DNA of 64,000 bases, taken from Nocardioides sp. TF02-7 (GTDB taxonomy: Bacteria; Actinomycetota; Actinomycetes; Propionibacteriales; Nocardioidaceae). The translations under genes and the position numbers were made by a program. The notes beneath the pieces are model-generated. The model did not search any database. It was not told the origin of the DNA and saw nothing but the letters and a program-made list of their open reading frames with translations. The stretch lies in NCBI RefSeq assembly GCF_022437945.1, contig NZ_CP092535.1, positions 2,232,001 to 2,296,000 of the forward strand. Reading direction: 5' to 3'. Shown in pieces: positions 8,873-17,956 of this stretch (the first letter of the stretch is position 1; each line of letters starts with the position of its first letter).

Positions 8873-9358
8873 ATGCCCTGCCCGCCGGAGCCCCGCCGAC
8901 CCGTCGTCCGCGCCGACGTGGACGCGATCTGCCGCCTCAAGTACCGCTACCTGCGGCTCCTCGACACCAAGCAGTGGGACGAGTTCGGCAGGTGCTTCGC
9001 GCCGGGGGCGACCGCCGACTACGCCGGGCTCGCCTTCGACGACCCGGTCGCCCTCGTCGATTACATGCGCGCCAACGTGGGCGAGGGCGTCATCACCATG
9101 CACACGGTCCACCACCCGGAGATCGACGTCGACGGCGACACCGCGACCGGCCGGTGGTACCTCCACGACAAGGTCCTCGTCGACGCCTTCCGGTTCGCGC
9201 TCGAGGGCGCCGCGATCTACGCCGACCGCTACGTGCGCACCGCCGACGGGTGGCGGATCGCGCACACCGGCTACGAGCGCACCTTCGAGCTCAGCTGGAG
9301 CCTCGACGACCCGGCCGGCGCGAGGCTGACCGGTCCGGGGACGCACACCCACGCCTGA
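8873..9358 (+). CDS. SnoaL-like/NTF2-fold protein
   Basis: A complete 161-residue cytoplasmic protein of the SnoaL_4/NTF2-like group, with a cone-shaped alpha+beta barrel. Typical features are an N-terminal helix pair (DAICRLKYRYLRLLDTKQWDEFGRCF), the APGATADY strand, TMHTVHHPEID, and a late GWRIAHTGYERTF. Members include polyketide cyclases, ketosteroid isomerase relatives and dehydratases of unknown substrate. It stands alone, with no KstR-like box seen upstream, unlike the other SnoaL gene in this window. Confidence 0.75.
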   Translation: MPCPPEPRRPVVRADVDAICRLKYRYLRLLDTKQWDEFGRCFAPGATADYAGLAFDDPVALVDYMRANVGEGVITMHTVHHPEIDVDGDTATGRWYLHDKVLVDAFRFALEGAAIYADRYVRTADGWRIAHTGYERTFELSWSLDDPAGARLTGPGTHTHA

Positions 9359-9377
9359 CCCGGGCTCGGGGCGGACC

Positions 9378-9659
9378 TCAGGCACCCTCGAAGCCGCTGA
9401 TCAGGATGAAGAAGACGCCGACCGCGAGCACGACGGCAGCCGCGCCGAGGGCCACGCCCGTCGCGACCCGCCGGGCGACCGACCGCCCACCCGGGAGCAG
9501 CACGGCGCCGGCCCCGGCGCCGGCGACCAGCGTGACGACGACGAAGACCGGGAGGATCAGGTTCTCCGTCGTCGCGGAGGAGTCGAGGACGGCAGCGGCG
9601 CTCGGCAGCGCCATCAGCGCGACGACGACGAGCAGGGCCAGGGTCACCAGGTAGCGCAT
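9378..9659 (-). CDS. Small membrane protein of unknown function
   Basis: Ninety-three residues with three hydrophobic segments: residues 3-22 (which could act as a signal anchor), about 34-55 (LILPVFVVVTLVAGAGAGAVL) and 67-88. No catalytic motif or known domain is visible. It lies 23 bp upstream of nothing obvious on its strand, following the amine oxidase gene, so its role is not inferred. Confidence 0.6.
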   Translation of the reverse strand: MRYLVTLALLVVVALMALPSAAAVLDSSATTENLILPVFVVVTLVAGAGAGAVLLPGGRSVARRVATGVALGAAAVVLAVGVFFILISGFEGA

Positions 9660-9682
9660 GTCGGCTCCTCGGGCTCGGCCGG

Positions 9683-10901
9683 TCAGCCCGAGATGGTGCG
9701 CGCCGCGCGCACGCCGCTGATGACGGCGCCCTCCATGGTGCCCGAGTCCGGCCCGGCCGTGTACTCACCCGCGAGGACGAGCGGCCCGACGGGCTCCTGC
9801 AGCGCCGCCCACGCCTCGGGCGGCGTCCCGGCGACGACGTAGGAGTAGCCGCCGCGGGTCCACGGGTCGCGGGACCAGTCGGTGAGCACGGCGTCCGCCG
9901 CCCGCAGGTCGAGGTCGGGCCGGAGCGCGGCCAGCGCCCGGAGCCACTCGTCGACACCGTCGCCCACCCGGAGGGCGGCCCGGGCGTCCGGGCCGCCGGC
10001 GAAGCACGACACCGCGGCGCTGTCGCCGTCGCCCGCGGGGTCGAGCGAGTTCCACGCCCACCAGGTCGCGGTCGGGTGCTGCACGCCGTCCGGTGCCGCC
10101 GTACGCGTGGTCGGGACGGACAGCTTCGCCGCGGTGCCGGTCGCTAGCGACGGGAGCGCGGCGCGCCACGGGGCGGGGAGCGCCGGCTCCCCAGGCCAGC
10201 TCGCCGAGGAGAGCGAGCGGTACGGCGACCACGGCGCGGTCGACCTGGATCCGCTCGCCCCGCGTCGTCGTCAGCGCCGCGCCGTCGGCGGTGACCTCGA
10301 CCTCGCCGACCGGCGTACCGGTGCGGACCCGGTCGCCGAGCGCGGCGGCCAGCGCCGTGGCGATCCGCTGGTTGCCGCCGACGACGCGGCCCGCCCCCTC
10401 GACCCGCCCGGACTCCGCGCGCGCGACGTGGAACCGGGCGCTCGCCACCGCCGGGTCGCCCGCCGTCGACGTCGCGACCCGCAGGTAGGTGGGGTCGGCC
10501 GCCCCGTCGGCGCCGAGCGCGGCCTCGAACGCGGCCGCCAGCCCGCAGTCCCCGGGAGGCACTGCCGCGGCGACCCGGGTCAGCGTCTCCTCCAGCGCCG
10601 CCAGGGTCGGCACCGCGCCGCGCACCCGGCGGCGGTGGAAGCGCACGCCGTGCGGGGCGAGCGGCAGCCGCAGCTCGGCGCAGAGCCGGCGGATCGCGTG
10701 CTGGTCGGCGTCGATCCATTCCCCGCCGCGCTCGACCACCGCCCCGTTGGCCAGCGTGGTCGACCACGCCCGGCCGCCGACCCGCTCGCGCGCCTCCAGC
10801 ACCACCACCTCGTACCCGCGGCAGTGCAGCGTCCACGCACACGCCAAGCCGGCCAGACCCGCCCCGACCACTCCGACCCGTCCCGCCCGCATGCCGCCCA
10901 T
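9683..10901 (-). CDS. Flavin-containing amine oxidase (monoamine oxidase-like), one frameshift
   Basis: About 405 residues after correction. The N-terminal dinucleotide fold is GVVGAGLAGLACAWTLHCRGYEVVVLEARERVGGR with the GG-rich FAD motif, and AVVERGGEWID follows. The C-terminal FAD segment reads YVVAGTPPEAW...PLVLAGEYTAGPDSGTMEGAVISGVRAA. Such enzymes oxidatively deaminate amines using FAD and O2 in the cytoplasm; the amine is unknown. The frame shifts near 10190 (TGGGGAGCC on the coding strand), where one extra G splits the gene into two open frames. An alternative ATG lies nine bases inside the chosen start. Confidence 0.75.
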
Positions 10902-11030
10902 CGTCCCCGAGGTGGCGCGGCCGCGCCACGGATGCGGTTCGGGGGACTGGTGGGGCCGGTCGGGGGTCTAGACGCGGCCGGTCGGGTACCGCTCCCGACC
11001 ACGACGACCTTCGACGAGAGGAGCCCCGCG

Positions 11031-11303
11031 ATGGCCACCGGTGAGACCGGATTCGACGACGTCACCTACGACCTGATCTCCGTGCAGTACCACGCCCTCA
11101 AGGCCGGCCACGACTACGGCCAGTACGTCCGCGACGCCGAGAACGCCGGCGAGGACGACATCGCCGCCTTCTTCAAGGAGGTCATGGAGCAGGACTCCCA
11201 GCGCGCCCAGCGCTGCCACGAGTTCCTCCGCCGCCTCGGCGGCACCGACAACACCAGCCCGCAGGGGGATGTCAGCGGGGGTTCGGACCCGAACGCTGGG
11301 TGA
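11031..11303 (+). CDS. Small ferritin-like helical protein
   Basis: A 90-residue protein with a strong GAGAGGAGC ribosome-binding site. Two long amphipathic helices (VTYDLISVQYHALKAGHDYGQYVRDAENAGEDDIAAFFKEVMEQDSQRAQRCHEFLRRLG) with spaced Tyr, His, Glu and Gln look like half of a ferritin-like four-helix bundle, so it would have to dimerise. The last ~15 residues are Gly/Ser/Asp-rich and disordered. Metal binding is possible but not shown. Its 3' end leads directly into 41-bp repeat array 2, which separates it from the convergent icmF gene. Confidence 0.6.
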   Translation: MATGETGFDDVTYDLISVQYHALKAGHDYGQYVRDAENAGEDDIAAFFKEVMEQDSQRAQRCHEFLRRLGGTDNTSPQGDVSGGSDPNAG

Positions 11304-11319
11304 GGTCGGGGGACTGGTC

Positions 11320-11546
11320 TGCGGTTTGGGACCAAACCGCAGTGAAGAGCGGCCCGGATCTGCGGTTTGGGACCAAACCGCGGTAAAGAGCGGCCCGGAT
11401 CTGCGGTTTGGGACCAAACCGCGGTAAAGACCGGTCCGGATCTGCGGTTTGGGACCAAACCGCGGTAAAGACCGGTCCGGGTCTGCGGTTTGGGACCAAT
11501 CCGCGGTTAAGACCGGCCCCGATCTGCGGTTTGGGACCAATCCGCA
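11320..11546. repeat. 41-bp palindromic repeat array 2 (6 units)
   Basis: Cores start at 11320, 11361, 11402, 11443, 11484 and 11525, all 41 bp apart. Most are perfect 22-bp palindromes with arms TGCGGTTTGG and CCAAACCGCA (or CCGCG) around GA. Linkers (GTAAAGACCGGTCCGGATC-type) are near-identical within the array. It fills the gap between two convergent genes. Confidence 0.95.
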
Positions 11547-11561
11547 GACCCCACCGGCCCC

Positions 11562-14500
11562 TCAGACGTTCCGCCGGTACTGACCGCCCACCTCGAAAAA
11601 GCCTCGGTGACCTGGCCGAGGGTGCAGACGCGGGCGGCGTCCATGAGGGCGGCGAACACGTTCTCGCCGCTGGTCGCCGCCTCCTTGAGCCGGGCGAGCG
11701 CGACCTGCGCCTCCTCGGCGTGGGCGGCCCGGAACTCGCCGACCCGGCGCAGCTGGGACTGCTTCTCCTCCTCGGTGGCGCGGGCGAGTTCGACGTGCTG
11801 CGGCGTGCCGTCGGCGTCGTCGCTCTCGGGGACGCGGAAGGTGTTGACGCCGACGATCGGCAGCGTGCCGTCGTGCTTGCGGTGCTCGTAGAGCATCGAC
11901 TCGTCCTGGATCCGGCCGCGCTGGTAGCCGGTCTCCATCGCGCCGAGCACGCCGCCGCGCTCGCTGATCCGGTCGAACTCCGCCAGCACCGCCTCCTCGA
12001 CGAGGTCGGTGAGCTCGTCGACGACGTACGAGCCCTGCAGCGGGTTCTCGTTCATCGCGAGGCCCCACTCGCGGTTGATGACCATCTGGATCGCCAGCGC
12101 CCGCCGCACCGACTCGTCGGTGGGGGTGGTGACCGCTTCGTCGTAGGCGTTGGTGTGGAGGCTGTTGGCGTTGTCGTAGACCGCGCAGAGGGCCTGCAGC
12201 GTGGTGCGGATGTCGTTGAACGCCATCTCCTGCGCGTGCAGCGACCGGCCCGATGTCTGCACGTGGTACTTCAGCTTCTGCGACCGCTCGCCGGCGCCGT
12301 ACCGCTCCTTCATCGCGACCGCCCAGATCCGGCGGGCGACGCGGCCGATCACGGTGTACTCGGGGTCCATGCCGTTGCTGAAGAAGAACGACAGGTTCGG
12401 TGCGAAGTCGTCGATCTTCATCCCGCGGGCGAGGTAGGACTCGACGTAGGTGAACCCGTTGGCGAGGGTGAACGCGAGCTGGCTGATCGGGTTCGCGCCG
12501 GCCTCGGCGATGTGGTAGCCGGAGATCGAGACGGAGTAGAAGTTCCGCACCCCGTGCTCGATGAACCACTCCTGGATGTCGGCCATGCAGCGCAGGCTGA
12601 ACTCGGTGGAGAACAGGCAGGTGTTCTGCCCCTGGTCCTCCTTGAGGATGTCGGCCTGCACGGTGCCGCGGACGGTGGAGACGGCGTACGCCGCGAGCTC
12701 GGCGCGCTCCTCGGCCGACGGTTCGCGTCCCTCGCGGTCGCGGAACCGGTCGACCTGCTGGTCGATCGCGGTGTTGAGGAAGAACGCGAGCACCGTGGGC
12801 GCCGGGCCGTTGATCGTCATCGACACCGACGTGGTCGGGGCGCACAGGTCGAAGCCGTCGTAGAGCGCCTTCATGTCGTCGAGAGTGGCGACGCTGACCC
12901 CGGAGGTGCCGACCTTGCCGTAGATGTCGGGCCGCTCGGCGGGGTCGCGGCCGTAGAGCGTGACGGAGTCGAACGCCGTGGAGAGCCGGGTGGCCGGCTG
13001 GCCCTCCGAGAGGAGCTTGAACCTGCGGTTGGTGCGGAACGGGTCACCCTCCCCCGGCGAACATCCGGGCCGGGTCCTCGTTGTCGCGCTTGAACGGGAA
13101 GACGCCCGCGGTGAACGGGAAGGAGCCGGGCAGGTTCTCCTCGCGCCAGAACCGCACCAGCTCGCCGTGGTCGCGGTAGCGGGGGAGGGCGACGCGCGGG
13201 ATCCGGTTGCCGCTGAGCGACTCCCCTGGTGAGCCGGGTCCGGATCTCCCGGTCGCGGACCTTCACGACCTGCTCCTCGCCGGCGTAGGACTCGACGACC
13301 GCGGGCCACCGCTCGAGCTGGTCGCGTACGTCGGCCGGGAGCGCGTCGCGCGCCTCCACGGCGAGGGTCTCCGCCTCCGGCAGCTCGTCGGCGACCTCGG
13401 CGAGCCGCTGGGCGCGCCGGGCCTGCTCGACCAGCTCGTCGGTGCGGGCGTGGTAGTCGCGGACGGTGGCGGCGATCTCGGAGAGGTAGCGGCTCCGCTC
13501 GGGCGGCAGGACCTGCTGGATGCGGGTCGACCGCTTGCCGGTCACCGGGGTCAGCGTGCCGCTGCCTGCCGGGAGACCGTGGTCGACGAGCAGCCCGCGG
13601 AGGAACTGGTAGAGCGCGGTGACGCCGTCGTCGTCGAAGGTCGCGGCGGACGTGCCGAACACCGGCATGGCGTCGGGCTGCTGGCCGAACGCCTCCCGGT
13701 TGCGCACCAGCTGGCGGGCGACGTCGCGCAGCGCGTCCTCGGCGCCGCGCCGCTCGAACTTGTTGATCGCCACCGCGTCGGCGAAGTCGAGCATGTCGAT
13801 CTTCTCCAGCTGGGAGGCGGCGCCGTACTCGGGCGTCATCACGTAGAGGCTGGTGTCGACGAACGGCACGACCGCCGCGTCGCCCTGGCCGATGCCGGGC
13901 GTCTCCACGACGACCAGGTCGAACCCGGCCGCCTTGCAGACGTCGATCACGTCGGTGAGGTGCTCGGGCAGCTCGTGGGCGCCGCGGGTGGCCAGGCTCC
14001 GGAAGAACACCCGGTCGCGGTCGAGGCCCGGCCCGTGCAGGTCGAGGCTGTTCATCCGGATCCGGTCGCCGAGGAGCGCGCCCCCGCCGCGGCGGCGGGT
14101 CGGGTCGACGGCGAGCACCGCGACCCGCAGCTTGTCCTGCTGGTCGATCCGGAGCCGTCGTACGAGCTCGTCGGTCAGGCTGGACTTGCCGGACCCGCCC
14201 GTGCCGGTGATGCCGAGCACCGGCACCTGGCGCTGTGCGGCCGCCTCGCGCAGCCGCGTCATCGCGTCGTCGCCGAGCCGGCCGGTCTCGGCGCCGGTGA
14301 TCGCGCGTGCCACCGCCGGCCGCTCGCCCGCGAGCACCTCGTCGGCGCCCACGCCGCGCACCGACCACAGGTCGACGTCGCAGTCGCGCACGACCGTGTT
14401 GACCATCCCGGGCAGGCCCAGCCGCTGCCCGTCCTCGGGGGAGAAGATCGTGACCCCCCGCCTCGCGGAGCCGGTCGATCTCGTCCTTGACGATCACGCC

Positions 14501-14800
14501 GCCGCCGCCCCCGACCACGCGGACGTGGCCGGCGCCGCGCGCCCGCAGCTGGTCGACGAGGTACTCGAAGAATTCGACGTGCCCGCCCTGGTAGGACGAC
14601 ACGGCCACGCCCTGCACGTCCTCCTCGAGCGCCGCCTCGACGACCTCGGCCACCGACCGGTTGTGGCCGAGGTGGATGACCTCGCAGCCCTGGCTCTGGA
14701 AGATCCGCCGCATGATGTTGATCGCCGCGTCGTGCCCGTCGAACAGGCTCGAGGCCGTGACCAGGCGGACCGGGTGCTGCGGGGTGTGGAGGTCGGGCAC
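11562..14800 (-). CDS. icmF: Isobutyryl-CoA mutase fused to its G-protein chaperone (IcmF), four frameshifts
   Basis: About 1,080 residues from a GTG at 14800 with AAGGAG upstream. The N-terminal B12 domain (residues ~10-140) has [13 protein letters not shown] with the cobalt-ligating His. The middle MeaB-type GTPase has the P-loop [12 protein letters not shown] and ETPGIGQGD. The C-terminal mutase barrel includes [13 protein letters not shown] and [13 protein letters not shown]. The enzyme interconverts isobutyryl-CoA and butyryl-CoA with adenosylcobalamin, joining valine breakdown to fatty-acid oxidation. Extra G/C bases at about 14453, 13220 and 13050 break the frame. A missing T at about 11597 would otherwise divert the end into repeat array 2; the family-like end is [12 protein letters not shown] at 11562. 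Confidence 0.9.
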
Positions 14801-14820
14801 GCGGGCTCCTTCGGCAGGTA

Positions 14821-14834
14821 CTAGGACGTCCTAG
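14821..14834. promoter_or_regulatory. Perfect 14-bp palindrome in the icmF leader (candidate operator)
   Basis: CTAGGACGTCCTAG is a perfect dyad lying between the -10 box and the GTG of icmF. A related half-perfect copy, TAGGACATCCAA, lies at 14844-14855 inside the promoter spacer. Two similar sites around a promoter suggest a dimeric repressor; which family is unknown. Confidence 0.6.
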
Positions 14835-14839
14835 GAAAG

Positions 14840-14868
14840 ATAGTAGGACATCCAAGTATCTGGTCCAA
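14840..14868 (-). promoter_or_regulatory. Promoter of icmF
   Basis: On the minus strand TTGGAC (14868-14863) and TACTAT (14845-14840) are separated by 17 bp, a good housekeeping-sigma promoter. The predicted start falls about 30-35 bp before the GTG, within the 14-bp palindrome. Confidence 0.65.
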
Positions 14869-14893
14869 GTCGAGTTGTGCCGCTCGGTGGTGG

Positions 14894-15038
14894 TGCGGTT
14901 TGGTCCCAAACCGCAGCGCTGAGCCGCCGCGACTTGCGGTTTGGGACCAATCCGCAGCGCTGAGTCACCGCGACTTGCGGTTTGGGACCAAACCGCAGCC
15001 CTCAGGCCCCCGGATCTGCGGTTTGGGACCAAACCGCA
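14894..15038. repeat. 41-bp palindromic repeat array 3 (4 units)
   Basis: Cores start at 14894, 14935, 14976 and 15017, each 41 bp apart. The first has a TC centre, the others GA. Linkers of GCGCTGAGCCGCCGCGACT type are specific to this array. It fills the gap between the icmF promoter and the phosphatase gene end, both on the minus strand. Confidence 0.95.
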
Positions 15039-15060
15039 CCGCCGTCGCCAGCGGCACCTC

Positions 15061-15571
15061 TCACCCGAGCCGCAGCCGCCGCAGCGCGTCGACGATGCCG
15101 TCGCAGGTGCGCTCGACCATGGCGAGCACCTCGTGGAAGCCTTCGTCGCCGCCGTAGTAGGGGTCGGGCACGTCGGCGTCCGGCTCCTCGGGGTCGAATG
15201 CGCGGAACATCAGCAGCCGGCCGGTCTCGGCGGGTCCGAGCTCGGCGATGTCGCGGAGGTTCTGGCCGTCCATGGCGAGCACGACGTCGCAGTCGTCCAG
15301 CCAGGAGGCGGGGATCTGCTGCGCCCGGTGGGCCGACGCGTCGTACCCCCACCTCGGTGAGCACCGCCGCCGCGCGCTGGTCCATCGGCCGGCCGACGTG
15401 CCAGTCGCCGGTGCCGGCGCTCACCACCTCGACGGCGTCGGCGAGGCCAGCCGCGGCGATCCGGTCGCGGAGCACGACGTCGGCCATCGGCGAGCGGCAG
15501 ATGTTGCCGAGGCAGACGACCGCGATGCGGTAGCGCCCGGCGGTGCGCGGGGCGGGCAGGTCGGGCGTCAT
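15061..15571 (-). CDS. Low-molecular-weight protein-tyrosine phosphatase, one frameshift
   Basis: About 169 residues. The active-site loop CLGNICRSP (CX5R-S) stands at residues ~20-28, and the general-acid loop DPYYGGDEGFHEVL near residue 135. Such enzymes remove phosphate from tyrosine (or arginine) of proteins, often in signalling or capsule control. One extra G near 15343 (GTGGGGGTAC on the coding strand) breaks the frame after ...AVLTEVG; the corrected reading continues YDASAHRAQQIPASWLDDCDVVLAMD. The ATG comes directly after the TGA of the upstream membrane gene (TGAATG), so the two are translationally coupled. Confidence 0.85.
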
Positions 15572-15964
15572 TCAGTCATCGACTCCCAGGAGGGCGTCGA
15601 GCACCCAGGTCGTGATGCTGATGATGATCGAGCCCCAGAACGCCGCCCAGAAGCCGTCGACGTGGAAGCCGACGTCGAACAGGTCGGCCAGCCACTCGGT
15701 GAAGAGCAGCAGCAGCGCGTTGAGCACCAGCAGGAACAGGCCCAGCGTGATGAGGATGAACGGGATCGACAGCACGGTCAGCACCGGCTTGGCGAACATC
15801 GTGACCAGCGTCGAGATCAGCGCCACGCCGAGGAGCGGCAGCAGCTTCTCCTCCAGCTCGGCCTGACCCGACGACGGCCCGTCGAAGCCGATGCCGTCGA
15901 GCAGCTGGGCGGCGACGGCGAGCGCGATGCTGGTGACCGTCCAGCGGGCGAGGAACGCGACCAT
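15572..15964 (-). CDS. PF04020-type (phage holin family 4-like) membrane protein
   Basis: A complete 130-residue protein with four transmembrane segments (residues ~5-25, 45-65, 68-90, 105-125). The stretch GVALISTLVTMFAKPVLTVLSIPFILITLGLFLLVLNALLLLFTEWLA is the hallmark of this family, named from a weak holin resemblance. Members are widespread chromosomal proteins of unknown role, so lysis is not implied. It forms an operon with the tyrosine phosphatase downstream. Confidence 0.85.
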   Translation of the reverse strand: MVAFLARWTVTSIALAVAAQLLDGIGFDGPSSGQAELEEKLLPLLGVALISTLVTMFAKPVLTVLSIPFILITLGLFLLVLNALLLLFTEWLADLFDVGFHVDGFWAAFWGSIIISITTWVLDALLGVDD

Positions 15965-15992
15965 GGCGACAGTCTTCCAGGATCGGGCGAGG

Positions 15993-16683
15993 TCAGGTGA
16001 GCGCGAGCGCCTCGACGATCTCGTCGGCGGCGTCGTCGATGTGGCGGCGGGAGGAACTCGTACGCCGGCTCGAGGTCGTCACCCTCGAGCAGCTGGACGA
16101 GGCGCTCGTGCGACTCGGCCTGGTCGTGCGCGTTGCGGCGTACCCGGTCGACCTGCGCGAGCGCCAGCTTGAGCTCGTCCATGAGGCTCTCCGCCATGTG
16201 CACCAGCCGCGGGCTGCCGGTGAGCTCCACGAGGGACACGTGGAACGCGAGGTGGCGCTCGTTGAGCTCCTCGTACGACGCGCGGCCGGACCGCACCGCT
16301 GCGGTGTAGGCCTCGAGAGTGGTGCGCACCCGCTTGCGCCGGTCGTCGGTCGCGGTCCGCCACGCCTGCACGCCCGCCCCCTCGAGGACCCATCGCGCGA
16401 CGCAGACGTCGCGCACCGACTCCGCCCGGGGCGTCACCACACTCACCCCGCGGTAGGGCTCGCGGACCGCGAGGCCCTCCGCGACCAGCGCCATCAACGC
16501 CTCGCGGACGGTCGGCCGTGAGACCCCGAGCGACTCGGCGAGCGCGACCTCGCGCAGCGGCGTACCGCTCTCCACCTCGCCCTCGAACACCGCGCGCCGC
16601 AGTTCGGCGGTCACCCGCTCGACGGTGGAGGCCTGCTCCACGCTCAGGGACGCGAACGGTCGCCGAGACGTCATGTCAGCCAT
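15993..16683 (-). CDS. GntR-family (FadR/FCD-type) transcriptional regulator, one frameshift
   Basis: About 230 residues. The N-terminal winged helix reads PLREVALAESLGVSRPTVREALMALVAEGLAV, and the C-terminal all-helical FCD ligand domain includes RWVLEGAGVQAW, ELNERHLAFHVSLVELTGSPRL and the metal-ligand type HERLVQLL. One extra C near 16047 changes the end; corrected, it is RRHIDDAADEIVEALALT. It is divergent from the DDAH-like gene, and a 21-bp dyad lies between them, so it probably controls that gene and itself. The ATG at 16683 is chosen; ATG at 16674 is an alternative. Confidence 0.85.
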
Positions 16684-16721
16684 TGTCTCGCACTCTCCGC
16701 TCGACCACGCTAGGGTGCGGC

Positions 16722-16742
16722 ATTGTCAGAGTGTCAGACAAT
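16722..16742. promoter_or_regulatory. Candidate GntR operator between the regulator and the DDAH-like gene
   Basis: ATTGTC and GACAAT form an inverted repeat around a 9-bp centre, with a TGTCAGA/TGTCAGACA direct repeat inside. It is central in the divergent intergenic region, 27 bp before the GTG at 16769. Position and symmetry are the only evidence. Confidence 0.5.
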
Positions 16743-16768
16743 CTCGGGACGTCGAAGGGGAGGGTCCG

Positions 16769-17731
16769 TGCTGAGCTGGGGACGTCACTACGCGGTGGTC
16801 GAGCCGTCGCAGTTCCGGATCGCGTACGCGATCAACCCCTACATGGACCCGGCGGTCCAGCCCGATCGCGGCCGCGCGACCGCGCAGTGGCGGGCGATGG
16901 TCGATGCGCTCCGCGCCGCCGGGGCGGCGGTCGACGTGATCCCGGCGCGCGCCGACAGCCCCGACATGGTCTACGCGATGAACCTCGGACTGGCGGTGCG
17001 CCGGCCCGGGTGGCAGGGCCCGGGCCGGCGCTCCGTCGTCCTGTCGCACATGCGGTACGCCGAGCGCCGGGCGGAGACCCAGGGGGCCCGGCGGTGGTTC
17101 GAGACGCACGGGTTCGCGGCGACGTACGTCGGCCGTGACGGCGTCGGCGCCCACTTCGAGGCCGGCGACGCCTTCCCGTGGGCGGGCGAGCTGGTGGTGG
17201 GCTACGGGCCGCGCACGGAGGAGCTCGCGCTCAAGCACCTGGCAGCCGACCTCGGCGCGCAGGTGCGGGGGCCTGCGGATCACCCACCCCGGGATGTACC
17301 ACCTCGACCTGGCCTTCTGCCCGCTCGACGAGCGGCGGGCGATCGTCTGCCCGGGCGCGTTCGACGCCGAGTCGGCGCAGACGCTGCTCGACCTGGTCCC
17401 CGAGCCGCTGGTCGTGACCGAGGACGAGGCGGTCACGACCCTGTGCGCCAACTCCGTCGTCGTCGGCCGCACGGTCGTCATGCCCGGTTGCCCGTCGCAC
17501 GTGCGGACCCAGCTGGAGCGGTGGGGCTTCGAGGTCGTCGTGGTCGACGTCGCGGAGTTCCACCTCGGCGGCGGCTCGGTGCGGTGCCTGACCAATCCCC
17601 TCGACATCACGCTCGGCCGCGACCTCGAACCGGTGACCGGCGGTCGGGTGGTGCTGCCGCCGGTGGGGGGTTGGCTGAGCGGGAGGGTGAGGTTTGGTCC
17701 CAAACCGCAGGTCGGCGGCTCGGGAGGGTGA
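16769..17731 (+). CDS. Amidinotransferase-fold hydrolase, dimethylargininase (DDAH)-like, one frameshift
   Basis: About 320 residues, GTG start preceded by AAGGGGAGGG. The fold's catalytic residues are visible: FEAGDAF (acidic), GMYHLDLAFCPL (His) and the nucleophile GGGSVRCLTNPL (Cys) near the C-terminus. The family hydrolyses N-methylated arginines to citrulline plus a methylamine, or related guanidino compounds, in the cytoplasm. One extra G near 17268 splits the frame. After the conserved ending (LGRDLEPVTGGRVVLPP) the frame runs into repeat array 4 and gains the tail RFGPKPQVGGSGG before a TGA inside the array. The divergent GntR gene is its likely regulator. Confidence 0.75.
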
Positions 17732-17914
17732 GGTTTGGTCCCAAACCGCAGGTCGGCGGCTCGGGAGGGTGAGGTTTGGTCCCAAACCGCAGGTGGGCGG
17801 CCCGGATGGGTGAGGTTTGGTCCCAAACCGCAGGTCGCCGACCCGGAAACGTGAGGTTTGGTCCCAAACCGCAAGCCGCCGACCCGGAAACGTGAGGTTT
17901 GGTCCCAAACCGCA
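17688..17914 (+). repeat. 41-bp palindromic repeat array 4 (6 units)
   Basis: Cores start at 17688, 17729, 17770, 17811, 17852 and 17893, exactly 41 bp apart. The left arm is TGAGGTTTGG and the right arm CCAAACCGCA around TC. Linkers are GTCGGCGGCTCGGGAGGG-type. It lies between the DDAH-like gene, whose stop it supplies, and the HisC/Pat gene. Confidence 0.95.
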
Positions 17915-17956
17915 GCCCCCGCACCCCCCGCGACCCCACCCCCTAGGCTGCAGCCC

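Noticed and set aside
11114..11540. ORFs made of VPNRRSG/WSQTADPG/FGPKPQI peptides across array 2 (and similar ones at arrays 1, 4 and 6)
   Set aside because: They are translations of the palindromic repeat in frames that happen to lack stops, with no start signal or non-repeat domain of their own.
14801..14893. Cobalamin riboswitch before icmF
   Set aside because: The leader is only about 30 bases and holds a promoter and palindromes; there is no room for a B12 aptamer.
15572..15964. Prophage holin
   Set aside because: The PF04020 family is chromosomal and widespread; no phage structural, lysis or integrase gene is in the window.
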